A stretch of DNA of 64,000 nucleotides, from the NCBI RefSeq assembly GCF_002814235.1, contig NZ_PHSU01000038.1, forward strand, positions 1 through 64,000, written 5' to 3'. Origin of the DNA: Pseudomonas sp. QS1027 (GTDB lineage: Bacteria; Pseudomonadota; Gammaproteobacteria; Pseudomonadales; Pseudomonadaceae). Shown piece after piece: positions 28,077-36,715 of the stretch; the first letter of the stretch is position 1, and every line of letters begins with the position of its first letter. The notes beneath the pieces were generated by a model. That model did no database searches and was not told the origin of the DNA. It saw only the letters and a program-made list of their open reading frames with translations. The position numbers and the translations under genes were made by a program.

Positions 28077-29066
28077 ATGCGCGTCATTTTCTTCAGCAGC
28101 CAGACCTATGACCGGGACAGTTTCCTCGCCCTTTCTGGCGCCAGCGACCTCGAACTGCATTTCCAGCCCGCACGGCTGAACCTGGATACGGCGCCACTGG
28201 CCCATCGGCATGAAGTGCTCTGCGCCTTTATCAATGACGACCTGAGCGCGCCGGTACTGGAAGAACTGGCCGCCGGCGGTACCCGGCTGATCGCCCTGCG
28301 CTCGGCGGGCTACAACCATGTCGATCTGGACGCCGCCGCGCGCCTGGGTCTGTGCGTGGTCCGCGTCCCGGCCTACTCGCCCCATGCCGTGGCCGAACAC
28401 GCCGTCGCCCTGGTGCTGGCCCTCAACCGGCGCCTGCACCGGGCCTATAACCGCACCCGCGAGGGCGACTTCAGCCTGCACGGCCTGACCGGGTTCGACC
28501 TGGTGGGCAAGACCGTCGGTGTGGTCGGCACCGGGCAGATCGGCGCGACGTTCGCCCGGATCATGGCCGGCTTCGGCTGCCAGCTGCTGGCCTACGACCC
28601 CTTCCCCAATCCCGAACTGCTGGCCCTCGGCGCCCGCTACCTGAGCCTGCCCGAACTGCTGGCGCAGTCGCGGATCATCAGCCTGCACTGCCCGCTGACC
28701 GCCGAAACCCATCACTTGATCAACCGCGACACCCTCGCCCACCTGCAACCGGGGGCGATGTTGATCAACACCGGGCGCGGCGGCCTGGTGGACACACCGG
28801 CGCTGATCGACGCGCTCAAGGACGGCCAACTCGGCTATCTGGGCCTGGATGTCTATGAGGAAGAGGCCCAGGTGTTCTTCGAGGACCGTTCCGACCTGCC
28901 ATTGCAGGACGATGTGCTGGCGCGGCTGCTGACCTTTCCCAATGTGATCATCACCGCCCACCAGGCCTTCCTGACCCACGAGGCGCTGGCGGCGATTGCC
29001 ACGACCACCCTGGACAATATCGCCGCCTGGAGCGCCGGTACGCCGCAAAACCAGGTCGGCGGTTGA
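28077..29066 (+). CDS. ldhA: D-lactate dehydrogenase / 2-hydroxyacid dehydrogenase LdhA
   Basis: 329 residues of the D-isomer 2-hydroxyacid dehydrogenase family. The NAD-binding motif is GVVGTGQIG (about 151-159). The catalytic set is visible: Arg in NTGRGGLVDT, Glu in the DVYEEE region and His in ITAHQAFLT. It reduces pyruvate to D-lactate with NADH in the cytoplasm. The ribosome-binding site AAAGGAAT precedes the ATG. It lies 68 nt downstream of gacS on the same strand, the standard Pseudomonas order, but is functionally unrelated to gacS. Confidence 0.93.
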   Translation: MRVIFFSSQTYDRDSFLALSGASDLELHFQPARLNLDTAPLAHRHEVLCAFINDDLSAPVLEELAAGGTRLIALRSAGYNHVDLDAAARLGLCVVRVPAYSPHAVAEHAVALVLALNRRLHRAYNRTREGDFSLHGLTGFDLVGKTVGVVGTGQIGATFARIMAGFGCQLLAYDPFPNPELLALGARYLSLPELLAQSRIISLHCPLTAETHHLINRDTLAHLQPGAMLINTGRGGLVDTPALIDALKDGQLGYLGLDVYEEEAQVFFEDRSDLPLQDDVLARLLTFPNVIITAHQAFLTHEALAAIATTTLDNIAAWSAGTPQNQVGG

Positions 29067-29171
29067 CGCGCAGCCGGCCCGGATCATCCCCTCCACCGGA
29101 TCGAAGGTCGCACGCCGCTGCCATTTGCGCGGCGTCTGCGTGCTAGCATACCGGCCATATTTGGAGGACCC

Positions 29172-29606
29172 ATGGTCGAACACGATTTCCGCTACAGCCT
29201 GATGAACCCGCAACACACCCTGACCGAATGCCGCGCCCTGGTGCCGGGACGCTATCAGGTCACCGGCAACGGTGGCTCGATCCGCGCCGACGATGTCCTG
29301 CTGGTGACCCTCAAGGGCAGCAAGGACCTGTCCATGCGCCTGACCGTGGACACCGTTCGCCATCTGATCAATCCGCCGGGCCAATGGGTCGCGGTCGCCA
29401 AGGGGCCGGTCTTCGGCGAACTGGCGATCCACCAGTGGCAGGTCAACTGCGACAGCTGCGCCAAGGAACTGAACTTCGAATTCGCGGTGGACGCCAAGCT
29501 TGGCAACCCCGCACAAAAACCAGCCGCCACGGCACGTATCGCCGAGCTGGGCTGGACGACACAGGGCGAGAAACACCTGTGCCCGAGATGCCAGGAGGCA
29601 AAGTAA
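29172..29606 (+). CDS. Conserved protein of unknown function with two CxxC pairs (zinc-ribbon-like)
   Basis: 144 residues, preceded by a strong TTTGGAGGA ribosome-binding site. There is no signal peptide or membrane segment. Two cysteine pairs, CDSC (about residue 97) and CPRC (about residue 138), are spaced about 40 residues apart like a zinc ribbon or rubredoxin-type knuckle. The N-terminal part (ECRALVPGRYQV, DDVLLVTLKGSKDL) looks like a small beta domain. I do not recognise a characterised family. Its stop codon overlaps the start of the next gene (TAATG), so the two are probably translated together, although the next product is a lipoprotein. Confidence 0.8.
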   Translation: MVEHDFRYSLMNPQHTLTECRALVPGRYQVTGNGGSIRADDVLLVTLKGSKDLSMRLTVDTVRHLINPPGQWVAVAKGPVFGELAIHQWQVNCDSCAKELNFEFAVDAKLGNPAQKPAATARIAELGWTTQGEKHLCPRCQEAK

Positions 29607-30010
29607 TGAAACGTGCGGTGATTCTGGGAATGTTGGGCGCCGGCCTGTACGGCTGCGCCGGCGAACAAGTGCACTTGCAGCAGGATCACAGCTACGTGCT
29701 GGAGTGGATCGGCGAACGTCCGCTGATCGACAACAGCCATCTGACCGTCACCCTCGGCGACGATGGCCGGGCCTACGGCACCGGCGGTTGCAACCACTGG
29801 TTCGCGCCTTACACCCTGGAGGGCGGGAACCTGAGCTTCGGCAAGGTCGGCAGCACCCGCAAGCTCTGCGCCCCGGCCCTGATGGAGCAGGAAAAACGCT
29901 TCCTCCAGGCGCTGGAGAATGTCCAGCGCTGGGATATCTCGCCCATCGAGCAGGTGCGTTTCTGGCCGCAGGAAGGCAAGCCGCTGCGGCTGTGGTCGGA
30001 AGAAGGCTGA
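29606..30010 (+). CDS. META/HslJ-domain lipoprotein
   Basis: 134 residues. It has a lipoprotein signal, MKRAVILGMLGAGLYGC, with the lipobox ending LYG-C. A META/HslJ-like domain follows, with GRAYGTGGCNHWFAPYTLEGG and LSFGKVGSTRKLCAP, the two conserved features of the family (G.GGCN and ST.K.C..). It should be lipid-anchored in the cell envelope; HslJ-type proteins are linked to heat and antibiotic stress. The ATG overlaps the preceding stop (TAATG). A longer reading of this frame begins inside the upstream gene and is rejected because the lipoprotein signal starts here. Confidence 0.85.
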   Translation: MKRAVILGMLGAGLYGCAGEQVHLQQDHSYVLEWIGERPLIDNSHLTVTLGDDGRAYGTGGCNHWFAPYTLEGGNLSFGKVGSTRKLCAPALMEQEKRFLQALENVQRWDISPIEQVRFWPQEGKPLRLWSEEG

Positions 30011-30013
30011 GGC

Positions 30014-30475
30014 TCAGCCACGCAAGGCTTTGAGCTTGGCCAATACGCCTGCCGCGGTCTGCTCGCCCATCAACTGCTCGCGAACCTTGCCCTTGTCGTC
30101 GATGATGTAGGTCACCGGCAAGGCTTCGCTGCGCGGCAGGTCGAAGAAGTCCGCCGGATCCTGGGCCAGCACCGTGAAACGGATGCCCAGGGTTTCGCCG
30201 GCCTTGCGCAGGTCATCGCCCTGCAAGCCATCGAAATTCACCCCGAACACTTCCGCCGACTGACCCTTGAGCTGCTCGGACAGGGCATTCAACTCCGGGA
30301 TCTCGGTACGGCACGGGCCACACCACTCGGCCCAGTAGTTGACCACCTTCCACTGTTTGTCCAGGCGCTCGGACGCGACCTTCTGGCCGTGCTGGTCAAC
30401 GCCGTAATCGTTGCCGCAACCGCTCAGCAGCAACGCCCCCATCATCGCCAATACGGCGGCCAATCGCCTTGCCAT
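30014..30475 (-). CDS. TlpA-family thiol-disulfide lipoprotein
   Basis: 153 residues from the ATG at 30475, which has GGGGGA eight bases upstream. A lipobox (GALLLSGC) follows a short hydrophobic signal, then a thioredoxin fold with the active site WAEWCGPCRTEIPEL. The conserved cis-proline is in the EALPVTYIIDD segment. It probably acts as a periplasmic, membrane-anchored thiol reductase of the TlpA/ResA type, for example in cytochrome maturation or oxidative protection. It converges with the META lipoprotein gene, only 3 nt separating the two stops. Confidence 0.88.
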   Translation of the reverse strand: MARRLAAVLAMMGALLLSGCGNDYGVDQHGQKVASERLDKQWKVVNYWAEWCGPCRTEIPELNALSEQLKGQSAEVFGVNFDGLQGDDLRKAGETLGIRFTVLAQDPADFFDLPRSEALPVTYIIDDKGKVREQLMGEQTAAGVLAKLKALRG

Positions 30476-30590
30476 GTGCACAATCCCCCGTCAAATAAGT
30501 CATTGACTGCGACCCTTTACCTCACAAGGTTCAGGAGCACCCGTCAGGCAGGTAGAATACCCGCCACCTTACGCAAGATGCGACCCGCAC

Positions 30591-30944
30591 ATGACCGATC
30601 TGACGCTTTATCACAACCCGCGCTGCTCGAAATCCCGCGGTGCGCTGGAACTGCTCCAGGGCCGTGGCCTCACGCCCACCGTCGTGCACTACCTGGAAAC
30701 CCCGCTGAACGCCGCGCAGCTCAAGGAGTTGCTGGGCAAGCTCGGCATCGGCGCACGGCAACTGCTGCGCACCGGCGAGGATGAATACAAGCAGTTGAAT
30801 CTGGCCGACAGCCAGCTCAGCGAAGAACAGCTGATCGCGGCCATCGCCGCACACCCCAAGCTGATGGAGCGGCCGATCCTGGTAGCCGGTGACAAGGCGA
30901 TCATCGGTCGCCCACCGGAAAATGTGCTGGAGATCCTGCCGTGA
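30591..30944 (+). CDS. arsC: ArsC-family arsenate reductase (glutaredoxin type)
   Basis: 117 residues, full length for the ArsC/Spx-like family. The N-terminal active site is YHNPRCSKSRGAL with a single catalytic cysteine. The C-terminal motif RPILVAGDKAIIGRPPENVLEIL carries the conserved arginines of the arsenate pocket. It reduces arsenate to arsenite with glutathione and glutaredoxin. There are no other ars genes nearby; the wrbA gene overlaps it by 4 nt (GTGA), so this is probably a general stress or redox pair and not a resistance operon. Confidence 0.9.
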   Translation: MTDLTLYHNPRCSKSRGALELLQGRGLTPTVVHYLETPLNAAQLKELLGKLGIGARQLLRTGEDEYKQLNLADSQLSEEQLIAAIAAHPKLMERPILVAGDKAIIGRPPENVLEILP

Positions 30945-31546
30945 GTTCACCTTACGTTCTGGTGTTGTTCTACAGCCGTAACGGTTCGACCCGCGAAATG
31001 GCCCGGCAGATTGCCCGTGGCGTCGAACAGGCAGGGCTGGAGGCGCGCCTGCGCACCGTGCCGGCGATCTCCAGCCAGTGCGAAGCCGTGGCGCCGGAGA
31101 TTCCCGAGGAAGGCGCGCTGTATGCCAGCCTCGACGACCTGAAGAACTGCGCGGCCCTGGCCATGGGCAGCCCGACCCGCTTCGGCAATATGGCGGCGCC
31201 GCTGAAGTACTTTATCGACGGCACCAGCAACCTGTGGCTGACCGGCGCCCTGGTGGGCAAGCCGGCCGGGGTCTTTACCTCGACGTCGAGCCTGCATGGG
31301 GGCCAGGAAAGCACCTTGTTGTCGATGCTGCTGCCGCTGCTGCACCACGGCATGCTGGTCACCGGCCTGCCCTACAGCGAGTCGGCCCTGCTCGACACCC
31401 GAGGTGGCGGGACGCCCTATGGCGCCAGCCACCATACCGGCGTCGACGGCAAACGCGCGTTGGACGAGCATGAAATCGCCTTGTGCCGGGCACTCGGCCT
31501 GCGTCTGGCGAAGACCGCCCTGAGCCTGGAGAACGGCCGTGGCTAG
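30941..31546 (+). CDS. wrbA: NAD(P)H:quinone oxidoreductase WrbA
   Basis: 201 residues with a flavodoxin-like fold. The FMN phosphate-binding loop is FYSRNGSTREMA. GSPTRFGNMAAPLKYFID and FTSTSSLHGGQESTL are the signature WrbA segments, and GGGTPYGASHHTG is near the C-terminus. It reduces quinones by two electrons in the cytoplasm, protecting against redox cycling. The GTG start overlaps the arsC stop by 4 nt, and the stop overlaps the next gene by 8 nt, so three genes are tightly packed. Confidence 0.94.
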   Translation: MSSPYVLVLFYSRNGSTREMARQIARGVEQAGLEARLRTVPAISSQCEAVAPEIPEEGALYASLDDLKNCAALAMGSPTRFGNMAAPLKYFIDGTSNLWLTGALVGKPAGVFTSTSSLHGGQESTLLSMLLPLLHHGMLVTGLPYSESALLDTRGGGTPYGASHHTGVDGKRALDEHEIALCRALGLRLAKTALSLENGRG

Positions 31547-31964
31547 GAAGCCCAAGGTGTTGCCGCCCCAGGCCTGGCTCGAAACGCGTGTGCGTTGGAG
31601 TCGTCGCCTGGCGCTGGTGTGTTTTCTCGGCCTGATCGCCTTTCTGAGCATCTATTACCTGATGTTCGCCGACCTGCACGGTGCGCGGCCCTGGGTGATC
31701 CTGTTGATCGAACTCGTGCCGCTGCTGCTCTTGCTGCCGGGGATGTTGCTGGGCAGCGCGCGCGGGCACTCGTTCACCTGCTATGTGGTGAACCTGTACT
31801 TCATCAAGGGGGCGTTGGCGGCGTTCGATCCCAATCGACAGCTATTCGGTGTGCTGGAGATGGCCGCGAGCGTGGCGGTGTTCTGCAGCGCGATGGTCTA
31901 TGTGCGCTGGCGTCATCAGTTGAATCGGCGGTTGGCTGGAGAGGGGCAACTTCAAGCGACGTAA
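31539..31964 (+). CDS. DUF2069 inner-membrane protein
   Basis: 141 residues with four predicted hydrophobic segments (about 26-44, 54-72, 80-96, 104-122). The pattern SRRLALVCFLGLIAFLSIYYL and ARPWVILLIELVPLLLLLPGM is typical of DUF2069. The N-terminus is cytoplasmic and basic. It is the last gene of the arsC-wrbA unit; its function is unknown. A REPIN follows 17 nt after the stop. Confidence 0.85.
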   Translation: MARKPKVLPPQAWLETRVRWSRRLALVCFLGLIAFLSIYYLMFADLHGARPWVILLIELVPLLLLLPGMLLGSARGHSFTCYVVNLYFIKGALAAFDPNRQLFGVLEMAASVAVFCSAMVYVRWRHQLNRRLAGEGQLQAT

Positions 31965-31980
31965 AGGCTGAACACGGTCC

Positions 31981-32064
31981 TGTAGGAGCCGGCTTGCTGG
32001 CGATGGGGCCAGTCAACCTTGCATCGCCTGAGCGGCCGCCATCGCCAGCAAGCCGGCTCCTACA
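31981..32064. repeat. REPIN, 'CCGGCTTGCTGGCGAT' class
   Basis: A perfect 24-nt inverted repeat beginning TGTAGGAGCCGGCTTG and ending CAAGCCGGCTCCTACA flanks a 36-nt centre. It lies between the 3' ends of convergent genes, a usual REPIN location. The same class occurs at 36588 and 48602, with a single arm at 42441. Confidence 0.9.
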
Positions 32065-32121
32065 AGGTTTCGGGCACGACGATAAAGGGTATCGAGGCCA
32101 CGATTTTTTGTAGGGGCAGAC

Positions 32122-32793
32122 TCAATGATTGGTGGTGTACGCCAACATCATCGACAGCTGGCACATCGGCCGCCCACTCTCGGCATGCCACTGGTTGAAG
32201 GCATCCTGCACAATCGCCAGATCCCGCAGGCTGGTCGGCACCTTGTCGACGATCTTCTGCGCATTCAGCGCCGCCACCACGTCATAGGTCGGGACAAAAG
32301 TGTCCTTGCCGACCATCCGCAGAAAACGCGGCGCCGACAGCCCGCCCAACTGATGGCCGTGCTTGGCCAGGTACTTCCACAAGCCGGTGATTTCAGTGAC
32401 CGGCCAATCGGCGATCAATGCGCCGAAACTGCCCTTCGCCCTGGCCACGTCCAACACCATCTGCGCATTGCGCGGCACGCTCTTGAGCTTGCCCAGGTGG
32501 CGAATGATCCGCGCGTCCTGCATCAGACGCTCCAGATGCTCGGCGCCCATCAACACCACTTTTTCCGGGTCGAAGCCAAAAAACACCTGTTCGAACACCG
32601 GCCACTTGGCATCCACCAGGCTGTGCTTGAGGCCGGCGCGGAAGACCCGCAAGGCAATCATCGACAGATAACGGTCGTCCGGCAGTTCACGCAGTTGCTG
32701 CGAACTGGCCGGCACCGGTAATTCAGCCTCCAGCGCGGCGGCCGAACCAAAACGGTTCAGGCAGTACTCATGCAACCATTTGTAATCGCGCAT
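32122..32793 (-). CDS. DNA-3-methyladenine glycosylase I-like protein
   Basis: 223 residues. The arrangement RVFRAGLKHSLVDAKWPVFEQVF and GLSAPRFLRMVGKDTFVPTYDVV resembles the TAG/adenine glycosylase superfamily, where an HhH fold flips damaged bases. The classical TAG zinc ligands are not evident, so activity is uncertain. It is cytoplasmic. The ATG directly abuts the ttcA stop (TGA then ATG), so it is the second gene of a ttcA operon. Confidence 0.75.
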   Translation of the reverse strand: MRDYKWLHEYCLNRFGSAAALEAELPVPASSQQLRELPDDRYLSMIALRVFRAGLKHSLVDAKWPVFEQVFFGFDPEKVVLMGAEHLERLMQDARIIRHLGKLKSVPRNAQMVLDVARAKGSFGALIADWPVTEITGLWKYLAKHGHQLGGLSAPRFLRMVGKDTFVPTYDVVAALNAQKIVDKVPTSLRDLAIVQDAFNQWHAESGRPMCQLSMMLAYTTNH

Positions 32794-33618
32794 TCAGAGG
32801 TTCACTACGTTGACGAAGCGCGATGCGGCGGTCTCATCGATTCGAAGGTGGGTAAAGTCGAACAGGTTGCGGTCAGCCAGTTGCGACGGCACGACGTTCT
32901 GCAAACCACGGAAGATGCTTTCGGTACGCCCGGGGGTCTTGCGTTCCCACTCCTGGAGCATGTCCTTGACCACCTGGCGTTGCAGGTTTTCCTGGGAGCC
33001 GCAGAGGTTGCAGGGAATGATCGGGAATTGCTTGAGGTCCGAGTAGGCCTGGATGTCCTTCTCGCTGCAATAGGCCAGCGGCCGGATCACCACGTTGCGC
33101 CCGTCGTCGGCCCGCAGCTTGGGCGGCATGGCCTTGAGCGAGCCGTTGTAGAACATGTTGAGGAAAAAGGTTTCGACGATATCGTCGCGGTGATGCCCCA
33201 GGGCCATCTTGGTCGCGCCGATCTCGTCGGCGAAGGTGTACAGCGTGCCGCGACGCAGGCGCGAACACAGGGAGCAGGTGGTCTTGCCTTCGGGGATCAG
33301 TTCCTTGACCACCGAGTAGGTGTCCTTCTCGACGATGTGATACTCCACGCCCAGTGCCTTCAGGTAGGCGGGCAGCACATGCTCGGGGAAACCGGGCTGC
33401 TTCTGGTCCATGTTCACGGCGACGATGTCGAACTTGATCGGGGCCACTTTCTGCAAGTGCATCAGAACGTCGAGCATGGTGTAGCTGTCCTTGCCGCCGG
33501 ACAGGCAGACCATGACCTTGTCACCCTCTTCAATCATGTTGAAGTCGGCGATCGCCTCACCCGCTTGGCGGCGCAGGCGTTTCTGCAGTTTGTTCTGATT
33601 GACCGAAAGAGTGCCCAT
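32794..33618 (-). CDS. ttcA: tRNA 2-thiocytidine synthetase TtcA
   Basis: 274 residues. The PP-loop ATPase motif is SGGKDSYTML (about 40-49). Two CxxC pairs, CSLC and CNLC, bind the 4Fe-4S cluster. GHHRDDIVETFFLNMFY is the signature segment. It installs the 2-thio group on cytidine 32 of some tRNAs with ATP and sulfur from a desulfurase. It is first gene of a two-gene unit with the glycosylase-like gene. Length and motifs are complete. Confidence 0.95.
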   Translation of the reverse strand: MGTLSVNQNKLQKRLRRQAGEAIADFNMIEEGDKVMVCLSGGKDSYTMLDVLMHLQKVAPIKFDIVAVNMDQKQPGFPEHVLPAYLKALGVEYHIVEKDTYSVVKELIPEGKTTCSLCSRLRRGTLYTFADEIGATKMALGHHRDDIVETFFLNMFYNGSLKAMPPKLRADDGRNVVIRPLAYCSEKDIQAYSDLKQFPIIPCNLCGSQENLQRQVVKDMLQEWERKTPGRTESIFRGLQNVVPSQLADRNLFDFTHLRIDETAASRFVNVVNL

Positions 33619-33912
33619 AGCTCTTGCCCTAACCCTTGAAATCCGCGCGAGGTGTGTCGAAAAGGCGATTATTTTACCTATAAACCGGCGCGGGGCGAAG
33701 ATGGAGCAACAGCCCTGTTCAAGCAGGGCTAATGACCAAATACGACAATGCGATTACAGTCCCGCCCGACAGTTCGATTTGCTCTAAAGCGCGCGGCTCT
33801 CCCTCCCTATACTGCGACATAAGGTCGCATATAAATCCAGACCTGACTTCGGCCACTTGGCCCGCAGGCGCTCCACCGGGGGGCGATGGCAATAACAAGA
33901 GGAGTGACTGGC
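33619..33912. other. Divergent intergenic region ttcA / Yip1-domain gene
   Basis: This region holds both promoters. A 7-bp inverted repeat AGCCCTG-TTCAAG-CAGGGCT occurs at 33711-33730, without a T-run, so it is more likely an operator or mRNA hairpin than a terminator. AGGAG at 33899-33903 is the ribosome-binding site of the rightward gene. A short open frame from about 33732 is not supported by codon use or by a ribosome-binding site. Confidence 0.45.
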
Positions 33913-34515
33913 ATGATCCATCACGTAGTCGGACTGTTCACCCATCCTGATCAGGAATGGCGACAAATCCGTGGCGACGCCGAGGAAAGCATCGGCCATA
34001 TGTACCTCACCCACACCCTGATCCTGGCCGCCATCCCGGCCATTTCGGCCTTTATCGGCACTACCCGGATCGGCTGGGTCATCGGCAACCGCGCGCCGGT
34101 GATGCTGACCCAGGACAGCGCCATCTGGATGACCCTCATGTCCTATATCGCCATGCTCGGCGGTGTGGCGGTAATGGGCGCATTTATCCACTGGATGGCC
34201 CGCACCTACGACGCCAACCCCAGCCTGGCCCGTTGCGTGGCCTTCGCCACCTACACCGCCACACCGCTGTTCATCGGCGGCTTGGCGGCGCTCTACCCAC
34301 ACATGTGGCTGGGGATGATCGTCGGCACGGCGGCCATCTGCTACACCGTCTATCTGCTGTACGTCGGCCTGCCGACCTTCATGAACATCCCTTCGGACGA
34401 AGGCTTCCTGTTCTCCAGCTCCGTCCTGGCTGTCGGCCTGGTGGTGCTGGTGGCGATCATGGCCTTTACCGTGATTGTCTGGGGCCTGGGCGTCGGCCCG
34501 GTGTACACCAACTGA
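33913..34515 (+). CDS. Yip1-domain integral membrane protein
   Basis: 200 residues from the ATG at 33913, selected for the AGGAG nine bases upstream; an in-frame ATG 27 nt earlier lacks one. Five hydrophobic segments (about 38-60, 68-95, 110-132, 135-158, 168-195) match the Yip1 family layout. The N-terminal MIHHVVGLFTHPDQEW is typical of bacterial members. Location is the inner membrane; molecular function is unknown. A hairpin terminator follows at 34544-34565. Confidence 0.85.
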   Translation: MIHHVVGLFTHPDQEWRQIRGDAEESIGHMYLTHTLILAAIPAISAFIGTTRIGWVIGNRAPVMLTQDSAIWMTLMSYIAMLGGVAVMGAFIHWMARTYDANPSLARCVAFATYTATPLFIGGLAALYPHMWLGMIVGTAAICYTVYLLYVGLPTFMNIPSDEGFLFSSSVLAVGLVVLVAIMAFTVIVWGLGVGPVYTN

Positions 34516-34543
34516 ATAAAACAAAGCCATAACTGCCAACACA

Positions 34544-34565
34544 GGCCGCCGCAAGGCGGCCTTTT
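34544..34565 (+). terminator. Rho-independent terminator after the Yip1-domain gene
   Basis: A perfect GGCCGCC / GGCGGCC stem with a GCAA tetraloop, followed by TTTT. It lies 28 nt after the stop codon. Confidence 0.85.
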
Positions 34566-34650
34566 AATGCGTCATGACCATTCGGCGCCTGACGGATTCG
34601 GAAATCCCCGGGTTTACGGCATACTCGACGTCTCTGGAGATCCGTACAGC

Positions 34651-35145
34651 ATGCCCGAGCAACTCAAGACCCGCGTCGAAGACTGTTTCCAACAAGCCGA
34701 ATCCTTTTTCAAACGACCTTTCAAACGTCCTGTGGTCAGCCTCAAGCTGCGTGGCCAGAAGGCTGGCGTCGCGCATTTGCATGAAAACCTGCTGCGTTTC
34801 AATCCGCAGCTGTACCGGGAAAACAGCGAAGACTTCCTCAAGCAGACCGTGGCCCACGAGGTCGCGCACCTGATCGCCCATCAGTTGTTTGGTGAACGCA
34901 TCCAGCCCCATGGCGAGGAATGGCAGCTGATCATGCGCGGGGTCTATGAACTGCCGCCCAATCGCTGCCACACCTATGAGGTGCAGCGCCGCCGGGTGAC
35001 GCGGTATATCTACCGCTGTCCGTGCGCCGACAGCGACTTTGCGTTTTCGGCCCAGCGTCATCGGCTGGTGGACGAGGGCCGGCGCTATCTGTGTCGGCGT
35101 TGTCGGCAGACGCTGGTGTTCAGTGGTGAAATGCGAGTGGAGTAA
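34651..35145 (+). CDS. sprT: SprT-like zinc metalloprotease-fold protein
   Basis: 164 residues from the ATG at 34651, preceded by CTGGAGA; upstream in-frame ATG codons lie across the terminator and are rejected. The zinc-binding HEVAH (about residue 70) gives the SprT/Spartan HExxH signature, with a further His in HGEEW. The C-terminal zinc ribbon uses CPCA and CRRC. Bacterial SprT is cytoplasmic and uncharacterised; eukaryotic relatives cleave DNA-protein crosslinks. Length matches E. coli SprT (about 165). Confidence 0.9.
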   Translation: MPEQLKTRVEDCFQQAESFFKRPFKRPVVSLKLRGQKAGVAHLHENLLRFNPQLYRENSEDFLKQTVAHEVAHLIAHQLFGERIQPHGEEWQLIMRGVYELPPNRCHTYEVQRRRVTRYIYRCPCADSDFAFSAQRHRLVDEGRRYLCRRCRQTLVFSGEMRVE

Positions 35146-35176
35146 GTTTCCCCAGTGATGGTGGCCTTACCGGCCT

Positions 35177-35267
35177 CTTCGCGGGCAAGCCCTGCTCCTA
35201 CAGGATTGTGGTGAACGCAGGATTTGTGTTCGACACCGAACTGTAGGAGCAGGGCTTGCCCGCGAAA
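35177..35267. repeat. REP pair, 'GGGCTTGCCCGCGAA' class
   Basis: Left arm CTTCGCGGGCAAGCCCTGCT (35177 on) and right arm AGCAGGGCTTGCCCGCGAAAG (to 35267) are inverted copies around a 38-nt centre. The orientation is the reverse of the 20200 copy, with CTACAG ends facing inward. It lies between convergent sprT and the CoA-transferase gene. Confidence 0.88.
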
Positions 35268-35290
35268 GCGATAAAACAGGCACAACAACC

Positions 35291-36472
35291 TCAAACCATA
35301 ACACCAGCCTCCCGCAACACCGCTATCCGCTCTTCGCTGTACCCCAACTCCCGCAACACCTCTTCACCATGCTCGCCCAACCGCGTGCCGATATGTCGAG
35401 GCGCCGGTAACCCCTGGGAAAATTTCAACGGACAAGCCATCTGCGCCTGCATGCTGCCATCCCCTCGGGGCACCTGCACCACCACCTCCCGGGCCTGCAA
35501 CTGCGGATGCTCGACCGCCTCGCCCAGGCTGAGCACCGGCTCGACGCAGGCATCCAGCCCGGCAAACAAGGTGCACAGCTCATCGAAATCACGCTTTTCA
35601 AACTCGACCTGCAACGCCTGCTTCAACGCCTGTTGCGCTTCAGGCTTGGACGACAACCCTTGAGCCGCCAACTCCGCGCATCCCAAAGCACCGCACAACT
35701 GCTGCATAAACCCCGGTTCCAGGCTACCCACGGCAAACCAGCGCCCTTCCCGGCTACGGTAATAGTCGTAGAAACTGCCGCCATTGAGCATCTGTCCCTC
35801 GGGACCAGGCGTTACTCCACAAGCAAGAAACCCCGCCCCAGCCATGGCATTCAGGCTGAAGGCACAATCGGTCATGCTGACATCGACGTGTTGCCCCGAC
35901 CCCGTCTGCTGCCGGGCGATAACCGCCGCCAGCAAGCCGATCACCCCGTGCAGCGAACCGCCCGCCACATCCGCCACCTGCATAGCCAGGGGCAGCGGTC
36001 CACTCTCCCGGCGCCCGGTGTAGCTGGCCAATCCCGATAGCGCCAGGTAGTTGATGTCATGCCCGGCCCGATCGCGGTAGGGACCGGTCTGGCCATAGCC
36101 GGTAATCGACACATAGATCAAACGCGGGTTGATCACCTTCAGAGCCTCATAACCCAGCCCCAGCCGCTCCATCACCCCGGGACGGAACTGCTCCAGGACG
36201 ATGTCATGCTCGCGCACCAGGTCATGGATCACCGCCACCGCTTCGGCCTGCTTCAAGTCCAGGGCCAGGCTGCGCTTATTGCGATTGAGCCAGGCGTGGC
36301 TGGCGGAAACGTCCCGGTCGTGGGGCGGCCATGCCCGCAACAGGTCCAGGCGTGCGGGTGATTCGATGCGTAACACCTCGGCGCCCATGTCCGCCAGCAA
36401 CAGCGAGGCGAACGGTCCCGGCAGCAATGTCGAGAAATCCAGTACCTTGAGTGACGCCAATGGACCTTGCAT
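35291..36472 (-). CDS. Class III CoA-transferase (CaiB/BaiF family)
   Basis: 393 residues from the ATG at 36472 (MQGPLASLKVLDFSTLLPGPF). A longer in-frame start would run through the REPIN at 36588 and is rejected. Family features are VLDFSTLLPGPFAS at the N-terminus, the catalytic aspartate region GHDINYLALSG, and VDVSMTDCAFSL. It transfers CoA between carboxylic acids or racemises 2-methylacyl-CoAs; the length resembles alpha-methylacyl-CoA racemase more than CaiB. The substrate cannot be told from sequence, and no catabolic neighbours indicate it. Its own promoter must lie within 36473-36587. Confidence 0.88.
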   Translation of the reverse strand: MQGPLASLKVLDFSTLLPGPFASLLLADMGAEVLRIESPARLDLLRAWPPHDRDVSASHAWLNRNKRSLALDLKQAEAVAVIHDLVREHDIVLEQFRPGVMERLGLGYEALKVINPRLIYVSITGYGQTGPYRDRAGHDINYLALSGLASYTGRRESGPLPLAMQVADVAGGSLHGVIGLLAAVIARQQTGSGQHVDVSMTDCAFSLNAMAGAGFLACGVTPGPEGQMLNGGSFYDYYRSREGRWFAVGSLEPGFMQQLCGALGCAELAAQGLSSKPEAQQALKQALQVEFEKRDFDELCTLFAGLDACVEPVLSLGEAVEHPQLQAREVVVQVPRGDGSMQAQMACPLKFSQGLPAPRHIGTRLGEHGEEVLRELGYSEERIAVLREAGVMV

Positions 36473-36587
36473 GGGCTTTCCATTTTCCAGATCGACGGAG
36501 CTCCAGCCTAGGCAGCCCACCACCCGACGGCAAGCACCACACTGCTCGGCAGCACTGACGCAAACGCTCAATGACACGAATTGCCCT

Positions 36588-36677
36588 TGTAGGAGCCGGC
36601 TTGCTGGCGATTGCGATCTGGCCGTCGACATCGTTGTCGCCTGATGAGCCGTCATCGCCAGCAAGCCGGCTCCTACA
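36588..36677. repeat. REPIN, 'CCGGCTTGCTGGCGAT' class
   Basis: Inverted arms TGTAGGAGCCGGCTTG and CAAGCCGGCTCCTACA flank a 42-nt centre. It lies between the CoA-transferase promoter region and the dctA terminator. It is nearly the same as the copies at 31981 and 48602. Confidence 0.9.
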
Positions 36678-36715
36678 AGGGGCGCGGACATATCGGGGTA
36701 CCGCACAGGCATAAA

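Noticed and set aside
33732..33950. 72-codon frame between ttcA and the Yip1-domain gene
   Set aside because: It has no ribosome-binding site and ordinary intergenic composition, and overlaps the start of the supported gene.
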